Shown: in pieces, positions 33,410 to 45,754 of the stretch | How the letters are laid out: every line of letters begins with the position of its first letter | Position numbering within the stretch: position 1 is the first letter of the stretch | Source of the DNA: Liriodendron chinense | Lineage: Eukaryota > Streptophyta > Magnoliopsida > Magnoliales > Magnoliaceae | Assembly (NCBI GenBank): GCA_003013855.2 | Contig: PVNU02000424.1 | Location: 2,046,001-2,110,000, forward strand | Length of the DNA: 64,000 bases | Reading direction: 5' to 3' | Translations under genes and position numbers: made by a program | Notes under the pieces: model-generated | Told to the model about the DNA's origin: nothing | Databases searched by the model: none | The model's input: only the letters and a program-made list of their open reading frames with translations

Positions 33410-34904
33410 TGTTGAGTGCTTAAATGTGTATATTCTAACCCCATTTTATCACTAACTATGCATGATTTTTAAGCTTAAAGACTATTCTAATGCGTGGTTT
33501 TATGATTGTAGGAATGAGAGGGACTCCGCCCAATTGATGACTAAAAAGATCTCTTTAAGAGTCTTGGATGAAGACCCAAGGTGGGCCAAAGAAAGAAGAA
33601 AGCAGACAGAGAAGAAAGAAAGAAGAAAATGAAGAAGAAAAGGGCCAAGACCGGTCGGCCACCCCCTGTCTCCTCTCTGGACGTTGAAAGCAACAGGGTC
33701 GACCGGTCTTGACCGGTCGACCAGAGCCTGCCCACCTCCAGTATGCACTCTGGACTCCCAAATAGACAAGTCCGACCGGTCGGCCAGCCCAGTTCGACCG
33801 GTCTTGACCGGTCGGCCATGCGTTCAAAACAAAAAAATTCAATTCTGCTCCGAAATTCTCTGTGCACTGCGTAACCTTACACAATTTCTAGATGATTCCG
33901 ATGCAGCAGAGCTTCTCCACTATAAAAGGGGACCTAGGAATCGTTCCTAAGGGATCCGAGAAGAGATTAAGCACAGTGGGAGACGGCGGAAGTCGGATTC
34001 GGAGTTCTACAACTCCACCTAATTTGTTTTTCTAGTTTTATGCTTTGTTTAGTTGTTTTCATGTTTCCTTAGATCATTAACGGCTAAACCTCTTAGCTAG
34101 GGCTAAGAGGTGAAGCTTGTAGTGAATCTAAGATGTTTCAATTCGTTTGATTTGGTTTCAAGTTGGATTATTAGTGAAGAACAATGGTTTGAAGTTTAAA
34201 GAAAGTTCTAAGTAGTTTTTCTTAATCTTATGATGGCTCATGGATGTTTAGAAGAATTGCTTGAGTTCTTAATTGTTTTGAGTTAGTATAGACCTGTATG
34301 ATTCGAGGAATTGGATTCAGTACGCTCTAAGACCTATGATCCTCATGTGGGAACTTCACACCAAAAGTTCTATTTTTTTGAAATTTCTGGAATATGTGAG
34401 ATTGTGTATGTGATTTGGATCAAGTTCAAATCATGATCTGGTTTTATCTTGTGACAGGATTTAATGAGGATTATGGTTGTGATCTTATCTTATTAGAATT
34501 GGGACTGACCTATGCAATTGAGTGTGCTCAGGTCCTAGCTTGCATTGAGAGAATCATGTACATGAATCATACATATGACAGATTGATTCTTTTAACTGCT
34601 CTATTATCCGACTAGATAGAACTTAATTTCGATTCTAGTTGAGAAAGTGAGAAACCACAGCGAATTGAGCATCAAGGATTGCTACAAGTAGATCCTTGAA
34701 CCCCTAGTGCTTTTTATTAATTGATTACTTTCAGCTCAGTTCACAATTTGCTATCTTCACCAAATTACTAAATTCTGTTTAGTTAGTTCTTCAGTAGAAA
34801 CCATTAGAGGCGTTTTGTGAATTCCTACACAAGTCCCTGTGGATCGACCTCGGTTTTATCGAGATTATTACTACATCGCAACCCTACACTTAGGGAAGCG
34901 AACA
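33410..34904 (+). mobile_element. Element C 3' LTR
   Basis: 1495 bp, collinear with the 5' LTR. Its first GACCGGTC module is shortened (33648-33660), giving a different module count. TATA box at 33921-33928. The open frames on its minus strand are LTR shadows. Confidence 0.92.
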
Positions 34905-34909
34905 ACGGG

Positions 34910-35871
34910 AGAACGGAGATCAAGCAACCCAAATGGCACTGAACAAGGGGCTCAATCCGACAAGTAAGTTGTCAAGTAGAAGAGTCCAGTTGCACTATTT
35001 CCCTGTGGAAGATTGAGTATGAGAGTTTGAAATCAAAATCGACCAAGTCTCTAAGGAGAGCCTCTGGCAGAAGTGTACGCTAGGTTCTTAAGTAGGGCCG
35101 ATGGGTTGGGAGGAACCTTGTCAAACTTCTGGTTGGTTGGAACCCGTAAACATTTAGATTGAGAGATGAACCTATTAAAATCTTTGTCATAGGTTGGAAG
35201 GAACCTTGTTAAACTCCCCGGAAGGGTAGAACCGATTTAAAATACCTAGGTTAGGAGGAGCCTGATTTAAACTCCATTAATGAATAGCAGTGTGTTCAAG
35301 GGGTGAGTACGGTAACCAGGAGTGGAGTAGGAAAATCAAACCACTATACATGCTTGTGTTTATGATTGTCATTTGAGCACTTTTCTATTCATGCATTGTC
35401 TGTTTAATTGCTTGATTATTTGAATATTTGAATGGTTGAACGCTATATTTTAGATAGGCACATTCACATACAAGATGTATGTTCACTTGACTTGTAGACA
35501 TGTGCTCTATATTATGAACCTCATAGTGTCTATAATGCTTTTTAGACTAGTTTCTTAGTTAGCAATATCCTTAGTAGTTTAGATACTTGCATATTGATTA
35601 GAAGCTCAACATGTTGTATCATTATAATCTATATGCTTTGGCTAGTTTGCTTAATTGCTTAATCTTTATAGCCTTTGTCATTATACCTACTTAAGCTTGA
35701 AAGCTAAGTATTCTTGATTAACTATTTTAATTGCTAATTAGTGTATCTTAGGTAAGAGTTTTTAAAAGGATTTAAAAAAGTCTTAATCACCCCCTCTTTA
35801 GAACTTAGCCATAGTTCTAAGCTCCACAAGCTTTCGCACGTAGCGTAGGGTATCCCCTCGACACAATTTTA
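34910..35871 (+). mobile_element. Element H (Copia) 5' LTR, fragment right of element C
   Basis: Resumes the LTR cut at 24694 (agaacggagatcaagcaaccc, gctcaatccgacaag) and ends cgacacaatttta just before the primer site. The 'aatcacccc' and 'ctttcgcacgtagcgt' segments mark the U5 end shared by all Copia LTRs here. Confidence 0.8.
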
Positions 35872-35872
35872 A

Positions 35873-35888
35873 TTAGTATCAGACCGGG
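35873..35888 (+). promoter_or_regulatory. Element H primer-binding site (initiator tRNA-Met, mutated)
   Basis: ttagtatcagaccggg resembles the Copia site tggtatcagagcc complementary to initiator tRNA-Met. A second similar 'gatatcagagct' occurs at 35928-35939. Confidence 0.65.
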
Positions 35889-35945
35889 TTGCTCTTCAAG
35901 GACTTAATCGTCTAGAGTAAAATTCGATATCAGAGCTTAAACACT

Positions 35946-36904
35946 ATGTCTACCCAAGAGGGGAGTAGTTTTAGCTCTCGTCCACCTATTTTGACAGGTC
36001 AAATTATGCCTATTGAAAGGCCCGTATGCAAATATTTTTAATGTCTTTCAACCCCTCGGTCTGGCACATAGTTGTATAAGGCTGGACCGCACCAGTGGAA
36101 ACAGTGGAACGAGATGGAGTTGCGGTCACCCAATTCAAACTAATGTGTAATTTGAGTGTCCGAGAAACGTCTCTTTATGTTTACAATGCCAAAGGTATCA
36201 ATGTAATCTTTTCTACTGTCTCATTTGATGAATTTAATCATATATGTAATTGTGAGACTAACAAATCAGTTTGGAAGATCTTAGAGACAACACATGAAGG
36301 GGCGTCTACTGTCAAGCGTTTCAAATCGCAACTCTTCACCATACAATTTGAAAATATTAAAATGGGTGATGTTGAATCTTTTATGGAGTTTTATGCTATA
36401 TTGAACCATATCTATAACTCCATGAGTGGCTTAGTTTAAATGGTTTTGGATGAAAGAATTTGTAAAAAAATCCTTAAGTCCCTCCCGGAGAGATTTGGCT
36501 CCAAAGTTATTAAATTAGAAGAGTGTAGAGACATAGACAATATGAAAGTAGAAGAACTCTCAAGTTTCCTACAAAATCACGAATTACACTTTAAGGCCCC
36601 TTCTAAGAAAAAGAATATTGCCTTGAAGATATCACATAGGCACTGACGTAGGAAAAAGAATATTGAGAGCGAGTCTTCTGAAGATAGTGTTGAGGATGAT
36701 GAGGAAAACGAATTGAATAAAAAGTTTAAGAGATTCTTCAAATTTGAAAGAATTAAGAGCTGTGACAAGAAGAGTAAGAAGGGAGAGAAATTTAAAGGGA
36801 AATCATCCAAATTCAATCTCATCCAATATTATAACTGTGATGAATATGGTCATGTTATCAATGAATGCCCAACCAAGCCTAAGAGAAAAGGTAAAAGGTT
36901 ATGA
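35946..36904 (+). pseudogene. Element H Copia gag with zinc knuckle
   Basis: Starts MSTQEGSSFSSRPPILTG and shifts frame before GWTAPVETVERDG (36095 onward). One frame to 36904 follows with stops at 36437-36439 and 36644-36646. It contains VWKILETTHEG, a KRFKSQLFTIQFENIKMGD-like core, CKKILKSLPERFGSKVI and KVEELSSFL, typical of the Ty1/copia gag (UBN2-type). A knuckle YYNCDEYGHVINEC follows, in which the first Cys has become Tyr. Protease, integrase and RT are absent downstream. Confidence 0.85.
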
Positions 36905-37810
36905 TAACAACATGAGATGATACAGGGGAGTCAAAATTTGAATCTAGTGACTCCACAAGTTATGAGAATAAAAAACTAGTGAGAATTCTTATGGCCTCCA
37001 CTACTACCTCTCTGCCCCTTAATCTAAGAGAGAATCCCGATCATTATCCCTTCTAGGAGAAACAGTTCCCAATCCTTCTCCATATACTGAATTTTATGTT
37101 GGAGTTGTGAAAAATATGTTACCCTTAGGATGATCCAACTAGAAATAGTTAGTAAGGGTTGCTACAATATGAATACTATAAGTAAATCTAAGTATTTCAA
37201 CCTCATCTTGTGCATATAAGCATACTAGAAGATTCAAGCCTCATTAGCCTTAGATTGTTTAACATTAGTGCTTATTTTGGTATCTTTAGAATGCTAAACT
37301 TTCATTCTGCTTAGATTAGCATAATCTTGTTGAATTATGTGCTTAATTGTATGTTAATATTTGCCTTGGTCATTATGCTTTCATGCTTATCTTAATATGA
37401 CCAATTATACATGATCATTTATGCTTAGATATGTATATTTTCTTGTTGAACATGTTTTATGCATGCTCCATGTTGTAATGTTTATGCACCATTATACTCT
37501 CCTAGTTATCATGTTTTTATAGTTACATCTTAGACATTTTAATCTCTACCTCCATTTCCTTAATTGGTGTACCATTAGGGGGGAGAGATTGGTTTGTCAA
37601 TTGTTGACAAAAAGGGGGAGAAAGATCAAGTCTCATAAAAAAAGTTTGTTATATTTTGTGTTGTAGGGATTGACGAATTATGGGGAAGAAACTAAAGAGG
37701 AGCTTTGCTTAGTTTGTACATGTTAAGAGTCTGTATTTCATTTGAATATCATTACAATCTTCTACATGTATTTAATTATTTTGTAGGTTTGGTTATTGTC
37801 ACGTAATTGA
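36905..37810 (+). other. Element H internal remnant without pol
   Basis: Non-coding, AT-rich sequence between gag and polypurine tract. No integrase, RT or RNase H can be found. The last ~230 bp (ttggtttgtcaattgttgac, gggattgacgaattatgggg) match 41819-42050. Confidence 0.6.
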
Positions 37811-37823
37811 CAAAGGGAGAGAT
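37811..37823 (+). promoter_or_regulatory. Element H polypurine tract
   Basis: caaagggagagat directly before tgttagtgcac, the Copia-type tract ahead of the 3' LTR. Confidence 0.7.
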
Positions 37824-38941
37824 TGTTAGTGCACTTTTCTGTGGAATACTAGTGCACCTTATTTTTCAATTATGTAGGTCTTAGTGTCTAGGTGTTGGTT
37901 GAGTCTAAAGAAGATGAAGATCGAAGACACAAGTGGACAACTGTATCAAGGAAGAAGAAACAGGTAAATCAGAGATGCCTTGGTGAGCCAAAACCCTTAA
38001 ACAAAAACCAAAACTAAACTCTAGATGACTTGACCTAATGGTTAAGCTTTGGTCATCTTAAAATGACCTTGGGTGTCCAAAAAGACCACCCAAAGTAAGG
38101 CCTTAGAGGTTCATGAACTACTATAAATAAACAGACTAAGATAATCATTTCATGAGGTGAGTGACCGGTCGCAGACCATGTGAAACTAGGTCGCCCAGGG
38201 ACCAAACCAGGTCAGCAACTTACCCCTAAAACAGATAGGTCGCAGGTCTAATTAGAACTATCTCAAGGCAGTTGCGATTGGTCATAAGACCCATGCGACC
38301 GGTCACCTGGGGTCCTGGATAGGTCAGCAAGTTCACCTCTCTGTTGAACCTAATTAGACCGATCGACGCTTTATTGCGATGTCGTTAGCTAGCCATTTGC
38401 TGTCATATTTTATCCGTTGAAGCTTTATTTATATAAAGATGGGGTGTGGTTTTTAGGGTTAGGAGAGATTTGAGAGCATTAAAAGCTACCCACATTGCCC
38501 ACATCATTATGCTCTAATCCCACCATATCCAAGTCATCTTCCTTGTGATTCATCATAAGATGGAGAATTCAAAGCTCATATGAAGATGAACTTCCTCTCT
38601 CTTGATCTCTAGATGTTTTAAACACCTACACCATAGGTATATCCTTAGTTTGAACCTCTCTAGAGATCCAAATAGGTGGAATTCCTTTAGACAACCAAAT
38701 TCGACTAGTTGTAGAGTATTTACCACCACCTTTTAGCACCTTGGGTATGTCTTTGGAGCATCACATGCAAGGTAGTTGATCATTAGAGCTGAGGCATTGA
38801 CAGCGTATTAGCCACTAGATTGGGGGAGCAAAGGAGAGCTGATTGAAGCACGAGAGAGTGGAGATTAAACAACCCAAGCGGCACTTAACAAGGGGTTCAA
38901 TCCGACAAGTAAGTTGTTAAGTAGAAGAGTCCAGTTGCACT
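37824..38941 (+). mobile_element. Element H 3' LTR, first part
   Basis: Starts tgttagtgcacttttctgtg. GACCGGTC-related modules lie at 38160-38365, then TATA box tatataaag at 38430-38438. It is cut at 38941 by the inverted solo LTR and resumes at 41087. Confidence 0.82.
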
Positions 38942-39023
38942 TAAAGTTATGTCAGATTATCTAACACGACACCCTACGATAATCGCAAAAGCTTAGAGTG
39001 GAGTTAGAACTATGGCTAAGTCT

Positions 39024-39064
<41 letters not shown>

Positions 39065-41081
39065 GATTAAGACCTTTTTTAAATCCTTTTGAAAACCTCT
39101 TGTATAATTAAACTAAATTAACAGTTATAAACTAATTAAATAAGAACACTTAGCTTCCATGCTTAAGTAAGTCCAATCACAATAGCTAGCAAAGATAAGC
39201 AATTAAACAAACTAGCATAAGCACATAGATTATAATGATGCAACATGTTGAGCTTCTAATCAATGTGCAATTATCTAGACTAAAAGATATAACTAGCTAA
39301 GAAATTAGTTTAGAGAACTAAGTAGATAATATGAGATTCATCTTACTAAGCATATGTTTACAAGCCTAGTGAACATACATCTTGTGTGTATATGTGCCTA
39401 TCATGCATAGCATACATTCCATTTAAGGATTCATATAATAAATAATACAATAGACAATGTTGGAATAACAATGTGCTCAAATCAATCCCAAACACAAGCA
39501 TGTATAGTGGTTCGACTACTTGTCTACAATACTCTCGGTTCCCGTATTCATCCCTTAATCACATTGAAATTCACTAAAGGAGTTTAAATCAGGTTCCTCC
39601 TAACTTAGGTGTTTTAAATTGTTTTCACCCTACCGGGGAGTTTGACAAGGTTCCTCCCAACCCAAGAGTTTGATAAGGTTCCTCCAACCCAGGAGTTTGA
39701 CAAGGTTCCTCCCAACAAATAATCTCTCAACCTATGACAGAGATTTTAACAGGTTCATTTCTCAACTTAAATGTTTACAGGTTCCATCCAACCCAGAAGT
39801 TTGATAAAGTTTCTCCCAACCCTTTAGTTCTAATCCAAGAACCCAGCGTACACTCCCACCGGAGGCTCTCCTTGGAGACTTGATCGAGTTTGATTTCAAA
39901 CTCTCACACTTAATCCTCAACATGGAAAGAGTATAACTAGACTCTTATAATTTGACACTTTTTTAATTAAGCCCCTTTCTTCACACTGCTTGGGTTGCTT
40001 GATCTCTGCTCTCCCGTAGTTCAATCAGCTCCCTGTTGCTCCCCCGATCATGTTGCTGATGCGTCACCAATGCCTTAGCTCCAATGATTAATCACCTCGT
40101 ATGTGATGCTCTTTTGAGATGCTCAAGGTGATAGGAGATAGGTTGAATCTTCTACAATAGGTTTTATATTACAATCCTGGAAGGATTCACCTATATGGAT
40201 ATCTAGAGAGGTCTAGACAAAGGATCTACCTAAGGTCAAGGTGCCTAAAACATCTAAAGATCAAGAAAGAGCAAGTTCATCTTCAATTGAGCTTTTGAAT
40301 GCTCCAACTTGTGATCAAACACAAGAAAGATGGCTTGAAATGGTTAGGATTAGAGGCTAATTATGTGGCTAAAAAGGGTGGCTTTTAATACACTAAATTC
40401 TATCTTAGAATCCAAAAAACTGAGCTGCCAATATATAGAGCAAAAGCTCCAACGGATAGAAAACCGTAGCGAATGGCTAACTGGTGACCAGCTACACCTC
40501 AACTGTGATCGGTCACATGGGGTCGTTGATTGGTCGCTCGTTGAGCTTCGACCGTTTAAATTAGGCCTGGGAGGAATGTCTGCTTAATGTCCTTATATGA
40601 GGCCCTTGTGATCGATTGTACTAGAGACCAGTCACATGAACTAGTTGACTGGTCTGATTTGGCTAGGGATCTACCTGTTGTTGTTGACCCATTTTTTGGC
40701 CTCTTGCGACTAGTCACCTAGAACTTGCGACTAGTCGACAAACCTATTAGTTCTGATGTTTGTTCTGTCTTATTTACAATAGATCATGCAACTTTTAAGG
40801 CCTTCTTTTGGATGTCTTTTGGGACACCTAAGACCATTCTAAGATGACTAAAATTTTACTTATTGGGTCATGCCATCTAGAGGTTTAAGTTTTGGTATGG
40901 TTTTAAGGATTTTGGCTCACCAAGGCATGTCGCTTACTTGTTTCTTATTCTTCTTTGATGCAGTAGGTTCACTTGAGTCTTTAGTCTTCATCTTCTTTGG
41001 GCTTAACCAACACTTTGACTCATTGACCTACGTAATTGATAAATAAGGTGCATTAGTATGCCACAAAAAAATACACTAACA
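38942..41081 (-). mobile_element. Inverted Copia-family solo LTR
   Basis: On the minus strand it runs from tgttagtgtatttttttgtg (41081) to cataacttta (38942). Flanks are gcact (38937-38941) and tcact (41082-41086), a 5-bp duplication with one mismatch. It has GACCGGTC-like modules at 40470-40740 and a TATA-like ctatatatt near 40425, in the order expected for minus-strand transcription. No internal sequence remains. Confidence 0.8.
39026..39063 (+). repeat. 38-base G homopolymer
   Basis: Uninterrupted G run at the site where sister LTRs have only 5-8 C/G (aatcaccccc). It marks slippage, real or in the assembly. Confidence 0.9.
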
Positions 41082-41086
41082 TCACT

Positions 41087-41290
41087 CTTTTCTTGTGGAG
41101 GATTGAGTGTGAGAGTTTGAAATCAAACTCATCCAAGTCTCCAAGGGGAGCCTCCGACGGGAGTGTAAGCTAAGTTCTTGAGGAGGATCGAAGGGTTAGG
41201 AGGAACCTTGTCAAACTCTTGGGTTGGATGGAACCCGTAAACATTTAGGTTGAGAGATGAACCTGTTAAAATCTCCATCACAGGTTGAGA
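41087..41290 (+). mobile_element. Element H 3' LTR, second part (truncated)
   Basis: Continues the LTR: gaggattgagtgtgagagtt, gggagcctccgacgggagtg, aggttgagagatgaacct. It stops at ggttgagag, where LINE sequence begins; the rest of U5 is missing. Confidence 0.78.
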
Positions 41291-41818
41291 GATTATTTAT
41301 TGTTTCGAAGTTGTATTGGGATTAAAGGTGAGCTCTTTAAAATGTAGATGTTGGGCATTGGTATTTCAAAGGAGGTGTTGGAAAAGTTGGCAACGATGTT
41401 TGGTTATAGGGTGAGCTCATTTCCTTCCACTTATTTGGGACTTCCATTGTGTATTGGGAAGACTCCTAAGCATTTATGGGATTGGGTGATCGAAAGGCTT
41501 GAGAAGAAATTGTTGTCTTAGAAGCGGCGTCATTTATCTTTGGGGGGTAGGCTTGAATTAATTAATTTAGCCATTTTGAATCTTTCATTATATTTTTTCT
41601 CTTCAAATGTCCCATGGGGGTGACAAAAAAAGTCATATAAGCTTAGGAGCGATTTCCTTTGGAAATGTGCAGAGGAAAAGAGGAAATTATATTTGATGAA
41701 ATGGGATGACTTGTGTGGACTAAAGTCAAGTGGAGATGCGGGGGTTAAGAAATTTGCAACTATTGACAAGGCGTTATTAGGAAAATGTCTTTGGAGATTC
41801 AAAGGAGATAAGGAGAGT
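41291..41818 (+). pseudogene. LINE reverse-transcriptase fragment inside Copia sequence
   Basis: Plus-strand frames give LGLPLCIGKTPKHLWDWVIE, a RLEKKLLSWKRRHLSLGGR-like segment (one stop in the Trp position), LELINLAILNLSLYFFSSN, FLWKCAEEKRKLYLMKW and KALLGKCLWRF. This is the C-terminal thumb and post-RT region of plant L1 LINEs. It has no poly(A) and no target-site duplication. Both junctions carry gagag, shared with Copia sequence at those points. Confidence 0.8.
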
Positions 41819-42050
41819 TTGGTTTGTTAATTGCTGACAAAAATGGGGAGAAAGATCAAGTCCCACCAAAACAAGTTTGCTATGTTTTGTGTTGCAGGGA
41901 TTGATAGGTTATGGGGGAGAAGCTAAAGAGGAGCGGCTTAGTTAGTCATACCATGAGTCCTATATTTATTTCATATCAATGTAATCTCTTGTTGATGTAC
42001 GTCATTTTGGTAGGTTAGGTTTTTGTTATGTAATTGACAAAGGGGGAGAT
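41819..42050 (+). mobile_element. Copia internal 3' end with polypurine tract
   Basis: Matches 37590-37823 of element H (ggtttgttaattgctgacaa, gggattgataggttatgggg) and ends caaagggggagat at the LTR border. Confidence 0.8.
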
Positions 42051-44009
42051 TGTTAGTGCACTTTTCTGTGGCATATTAGTGCACCTTGTTTGTCAATTAT
42101 GTAGGTTAGTAAGTCTAGTGTCGGTTGAGCTTAAAGAAGATGAATACCGAAGACTCAAGCGGACCTGCTGCATCAAGGAAGAAGAAACATGTAAAAGAGA
42201 TGCCTTGGTCAGCCTTAAACCTTAACCAAAACCCAAACTTCTAGATGACCTAACCTATTAGGCATACTTTTAGTCATCTTAGATTGGCCTTAGGTGCCTC
42301 AAAAGATCACCCAAAGAATGGCCAAAGAGGTTGTCATTGTTACTGAAAAACACAACTCAAACAATAACAAGACAGGTCTGCCAACCGGTCGTCAGTGGCA
42401 AACAATGAGACAACAATAATCTGATCAAATCTGCGTGTCCCTAGGCTAATTTGACCGGTCGCCTAACCGGTCATCTAGCCTGTCTGACCGGTCGACAGAG
42501 GGCAGAATTGGGACAACAACTTTCACTAGTCTCAGGCCCTATTTCGAACGGTCGTGGCTTAATGATCGACTGTTTGTGGATCTCCTTCGACCAGTCGATA
42601 ACTAGCCGTTGGCAGCCATTTTATAGCCATTGGAGCTTTCTTTATATAAAGGCTAGGTTTGGTTGTGGGTATCAAGGGAGAGATTTTATTGCATTAGAAG
42701 CCATCATCATTGCCCACCCCATTTGGTTCTAATCCTAAGCATTCTAAGTCATATTCCTTGTGATTGATCATAAGATGGAGCATTCAAAGCTCATATGAAG
42801 ATGGATTTGCTCTCTTTATCTTTAGATATTTTAGGCACCTTTACCATAGGTAGATCCTTTGTCTAAACCTCTCTAAAGATCCCTTTAGGTGGAATTCCTC
42901 TAGGCAACCAACTCCTACTAGTTGTAGAGAATTCACATCATCTCGTATCACCTTGAGCATCTCAAGACCATCTCATGCAAGGTGATTAATTGGTGAAGAT
43001 GAGGCATTGACAACGTAGCAGCAACATGATCGGGGGAGCATCAGAGAGCTGATTGAAGCACTGGAGAGCGAAGATCAAGCAACCCAACAAGGTGCTGTAC
43101 GAGGGGCTCAATCTGACAAGTAAGTTGTCACTTTAGGAGTCCTAATACTCATTCCTTTTGGTAGGATTGAGTGTGAATTTAAGGTTGATGGTTATCCTAC
43201 TTAAAACTACGTAGGGTTGTTTGACAATCATTGACACGTTTGTCGGGCCTAAACAAGTCTCGAAGGGGAGACACCAACATAGATGCGTATGTGTAGGTTG
43301 GGAGGAACTTATAAACTCCTAGGTTGAGTGGAACCTGTCAAACACTTAAGTTGAGAGATGAACCTTAAAAATCTCCGTTCAGGTTGAGAGGTGAACATGT
43401 GCAAAACCTCAGTGTTAAGGTTGAGAGGTAAACATGATTTGAAACCTTCATTATAGTGAAATCCGATGTGCTCGAGGGATGAGTACATGAGCTGGGAGTA
43501 GAGTAGACAAGTAGTCGAGCTACTGTACATGCTTGTGTTTGAAATTTTCATTTGAGCCATTTCTATTCTTGCACGGTCTTTAATTATCAATTATATGAAT
43601 GTTGGAATAGAATATATGCTATGCATTGATAGGTAGATTCTCACACACATCTTATAGTTTCACTTATAGACTAGTTGATTAGAAGCTATATATTTTGTAG
43701 TCTAATTAATTACACATGATTAGAAGCTATCATGCTGCATCTTTATAATCTATGTGTTGGGGCTAGTTTGCTTATTTATTTACTCTTTAGTAGCCTTTAT
43801 GATTGGACCCACTTATACTTGGAAGCTAAGTGTTTTTGCTTAATTAGTGTACAATTGTTAATTATTTTAATTAGGTAAAAAAAATTTAAAAAATATTTTA
43901 AAATGATTCTAATCACCCCCTTCTATGACTTAGTCATAGTTCTACAATCTTCGGTCTAAGCTTCCGCACGCTTAGCGTCTACAAAGTGTGAGTCGTAAGC
44001 ATAATTTCA
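42051..44009 (+). mobile_element. Copia LTR (3' LTR of the chimeric copy)
   Basis: 1959 bp from tgttagtgcacttttctgtg to cataatttca. GACCGGTC modules at 42375-42600, TATA box tatataaa at 42643-42650, and 'aatcaccccctt' near the end. It is the longest uninterrupted LTR of this Copia family in the window and a useful reference copy. Confidence 0.85.
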
Positions 44010-44128
44010 AGATAGGTTGCCCATTGCTGCACGCAATAGCAGTAACAGCGGCAGCCATGGCCACTGTCTCCAGCAAGACGCCACTGCCAACTGCAACCGT
44101 GGCAGCGGCAAGCCTCAGCCACGACTCC

Positions 44129-44171
<43 letters not shown>

Positions 44172-44916
44172 TCTGGTCTTTTCTCTTTGCTTCACCTTGT
44201 CCAGCTGCTAGCCGCCGCCACTAGCGGCAACTGCAATAACGGCAACCATGGCCGCCTCCACCAATGGCAGCCGCAAGCACAAGCAACCCCTTGCTAAAGG
44301 CCTTTGCACCTTATTTTTAAGGGGCTTGTTGTACAGATGGGTTTTGTGAAACCCTAAGAGAGAGAAAAATATGAGAAGAAGAGAAGGGAAAGGGCAGTTA
44401 GCTTTATTTATGGGCCTGGACATACGGGTCAGGTTATGGACTTGATGGGCCTGACTACAATTAAGGCTTAGATGAATGGCGTTCTAGCCCATTATAAATC
44501 CCACTCATAATGTAACTAATGACCACTTACTAAGAGGAATATAGAGAAAAGAGAGTGGATCTTGGCTCTTTATGGTCCTTATAAAGGAATATGGGCCTAC
44601 TCCATATTAAGATTGTTTAAATAAAACTATTTTAGTGGACTCATCTATGGAAGACTTTGAAGTCCTATTTAGTGAAATAAATGGACAACAATTTTGTTAG
44701 AATAATTGCTGTCTATAACTTCCTTTAACAAGTGGGCTCATATATGGAAGGGACCATCATTGGCCGTCCATATGTGGATGGATAGCCTAAATGACTAACA
44801 TATTTAAACACTAATTGTATTGGGTTGAATTAGAAGCCCAATTCACTTCCTTTCAAGATTAAGTGTATCTTGTTAATGGGCCTTTAATTGGCCATTTGTG
44901 AGATGATTTAGGCTAA
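44010..44916. other. Unassigned region with (CT)n tract
   Basis: A GC-rich gca/gcc repeat-like stretch (44035-44280) is interrupted by (CT)19 at 44132-44169. Then comes 'gggttttgtgaaaccctaag' and AT-rich sequence that could be an unrecognised LTR (a tataaatccc at about 44493). The alanine/serine-rich open frames are low complexity. No gene is supported. Confidence 0.35.
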
Positions 44917-45211
44917 GGGACTGTTTGGTAAAACTTAATTTCAGTGCTTACCACTGAAACAAACTATTTTAAGTGATTTTTCCTATTTCAGCTATTAGGT
45001 AAATCCAAGAATTTAAGTGCTTAATGAGAATTTTCACTGAAGAACAAGATTTTTCTTAAAGTTTCCATCCTTTGGCTTAACGCTGAACACAGAATGCAGT
45101 AACTGATTTGGAATTTTTTTTTAAATGACGACTTTAACTCTTCGAAATTACTTTCGATCCAAGCTTTCTATTTGCGTAGGTTAGAAGATGTCTTGTCATG
45201 GTAAAGTTTTT

Positions 45212-45640
45212 TGGACCTCATTATAACGTATGTGTACTATCCACACTGTCCATCCATTTTGCTAGACCAAATTAGGGCATGGGTAAAAAAATGAGGCAGC
45301 CTAGAGCTCAAGTGGACCACACCATAGAAAGTTGTGGAGGCGGTGATGCCCACAGTTGAAACCTTCCTAAGGCCCCCCATGATGTTTATTTGCCATCCAA
45401 TCTATTCATAAGGTCACACAGACCTGGATGAAGGGAAAAAGAAAATACCAGCTTGATCCAAAACTTCTGGCCCCAAGAAGTTTTAAATTGTAAGCATTCA
45501 AGCCGCACTATTTTCTGTGGTGTGGCCCACCTGAGCTTTGGATCTGCCTCATTTTTTGGATCACAACCTAAAATAATATGAACATATGTATGAACAGTGT
45601 GGATCTGACACATACATCATGACGGGGCCTACAAAACTGC
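45212..45640. mobile_element. Palindromic MITE 1 of 3
   Basis: Left arm: ccacactgtccatccatttt, caagtggaccacaccatag. Right arm in complement: the same blocks from tgtggcccacctgagctttg to gaacagtgtggatctg. Centre: catccaatctattcataagg, gatgaagggaaaaagaaaat. Confidence 0.8.
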
Positions 45641-45754
45641 AGCATGTCAACACGTTAACTGCCTCTGGTGCCGTGATCTATGCTACGAAATCCATTAGGC
45701 ACTAGATCAGTTTAGGTTTTATCCGGGTAACATGTTGGTTGGTGTTGTCCTAAC

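Larger units (their letters stand above)
24695..34904 (+). mobile_element. Element C: full-length Athila-type Gypsy retrotransposon
   Basis: A 10.2-kb element with 5' LTR 24695-26219, primer site, gag-protease-RT-RNase H-integrase in order, polypurine tract and 3' LTR 33410-34904. It is flanked by the perfect 5-bp duplication acggg (24690-24694, 34905-34909), so it is a complete insertion, into a Copia LTR. The LTRs differ at about 8 of the first ~200 bases by eye, so it is not very recent. Gag and RT carry stops and frameshifts; integrase is open. There is no envelope-like gene between integrase and 3' LTR. Confidence 0.93.

Noticed and set aside
33500..33950. Overlapping Arg/Pro/Gly-rich open frames in the element C 3' LTR
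   Set aside because: They arise from the GACCGGTC modules read in several frames and are not conserved in the 5' LTR or solo LTR.
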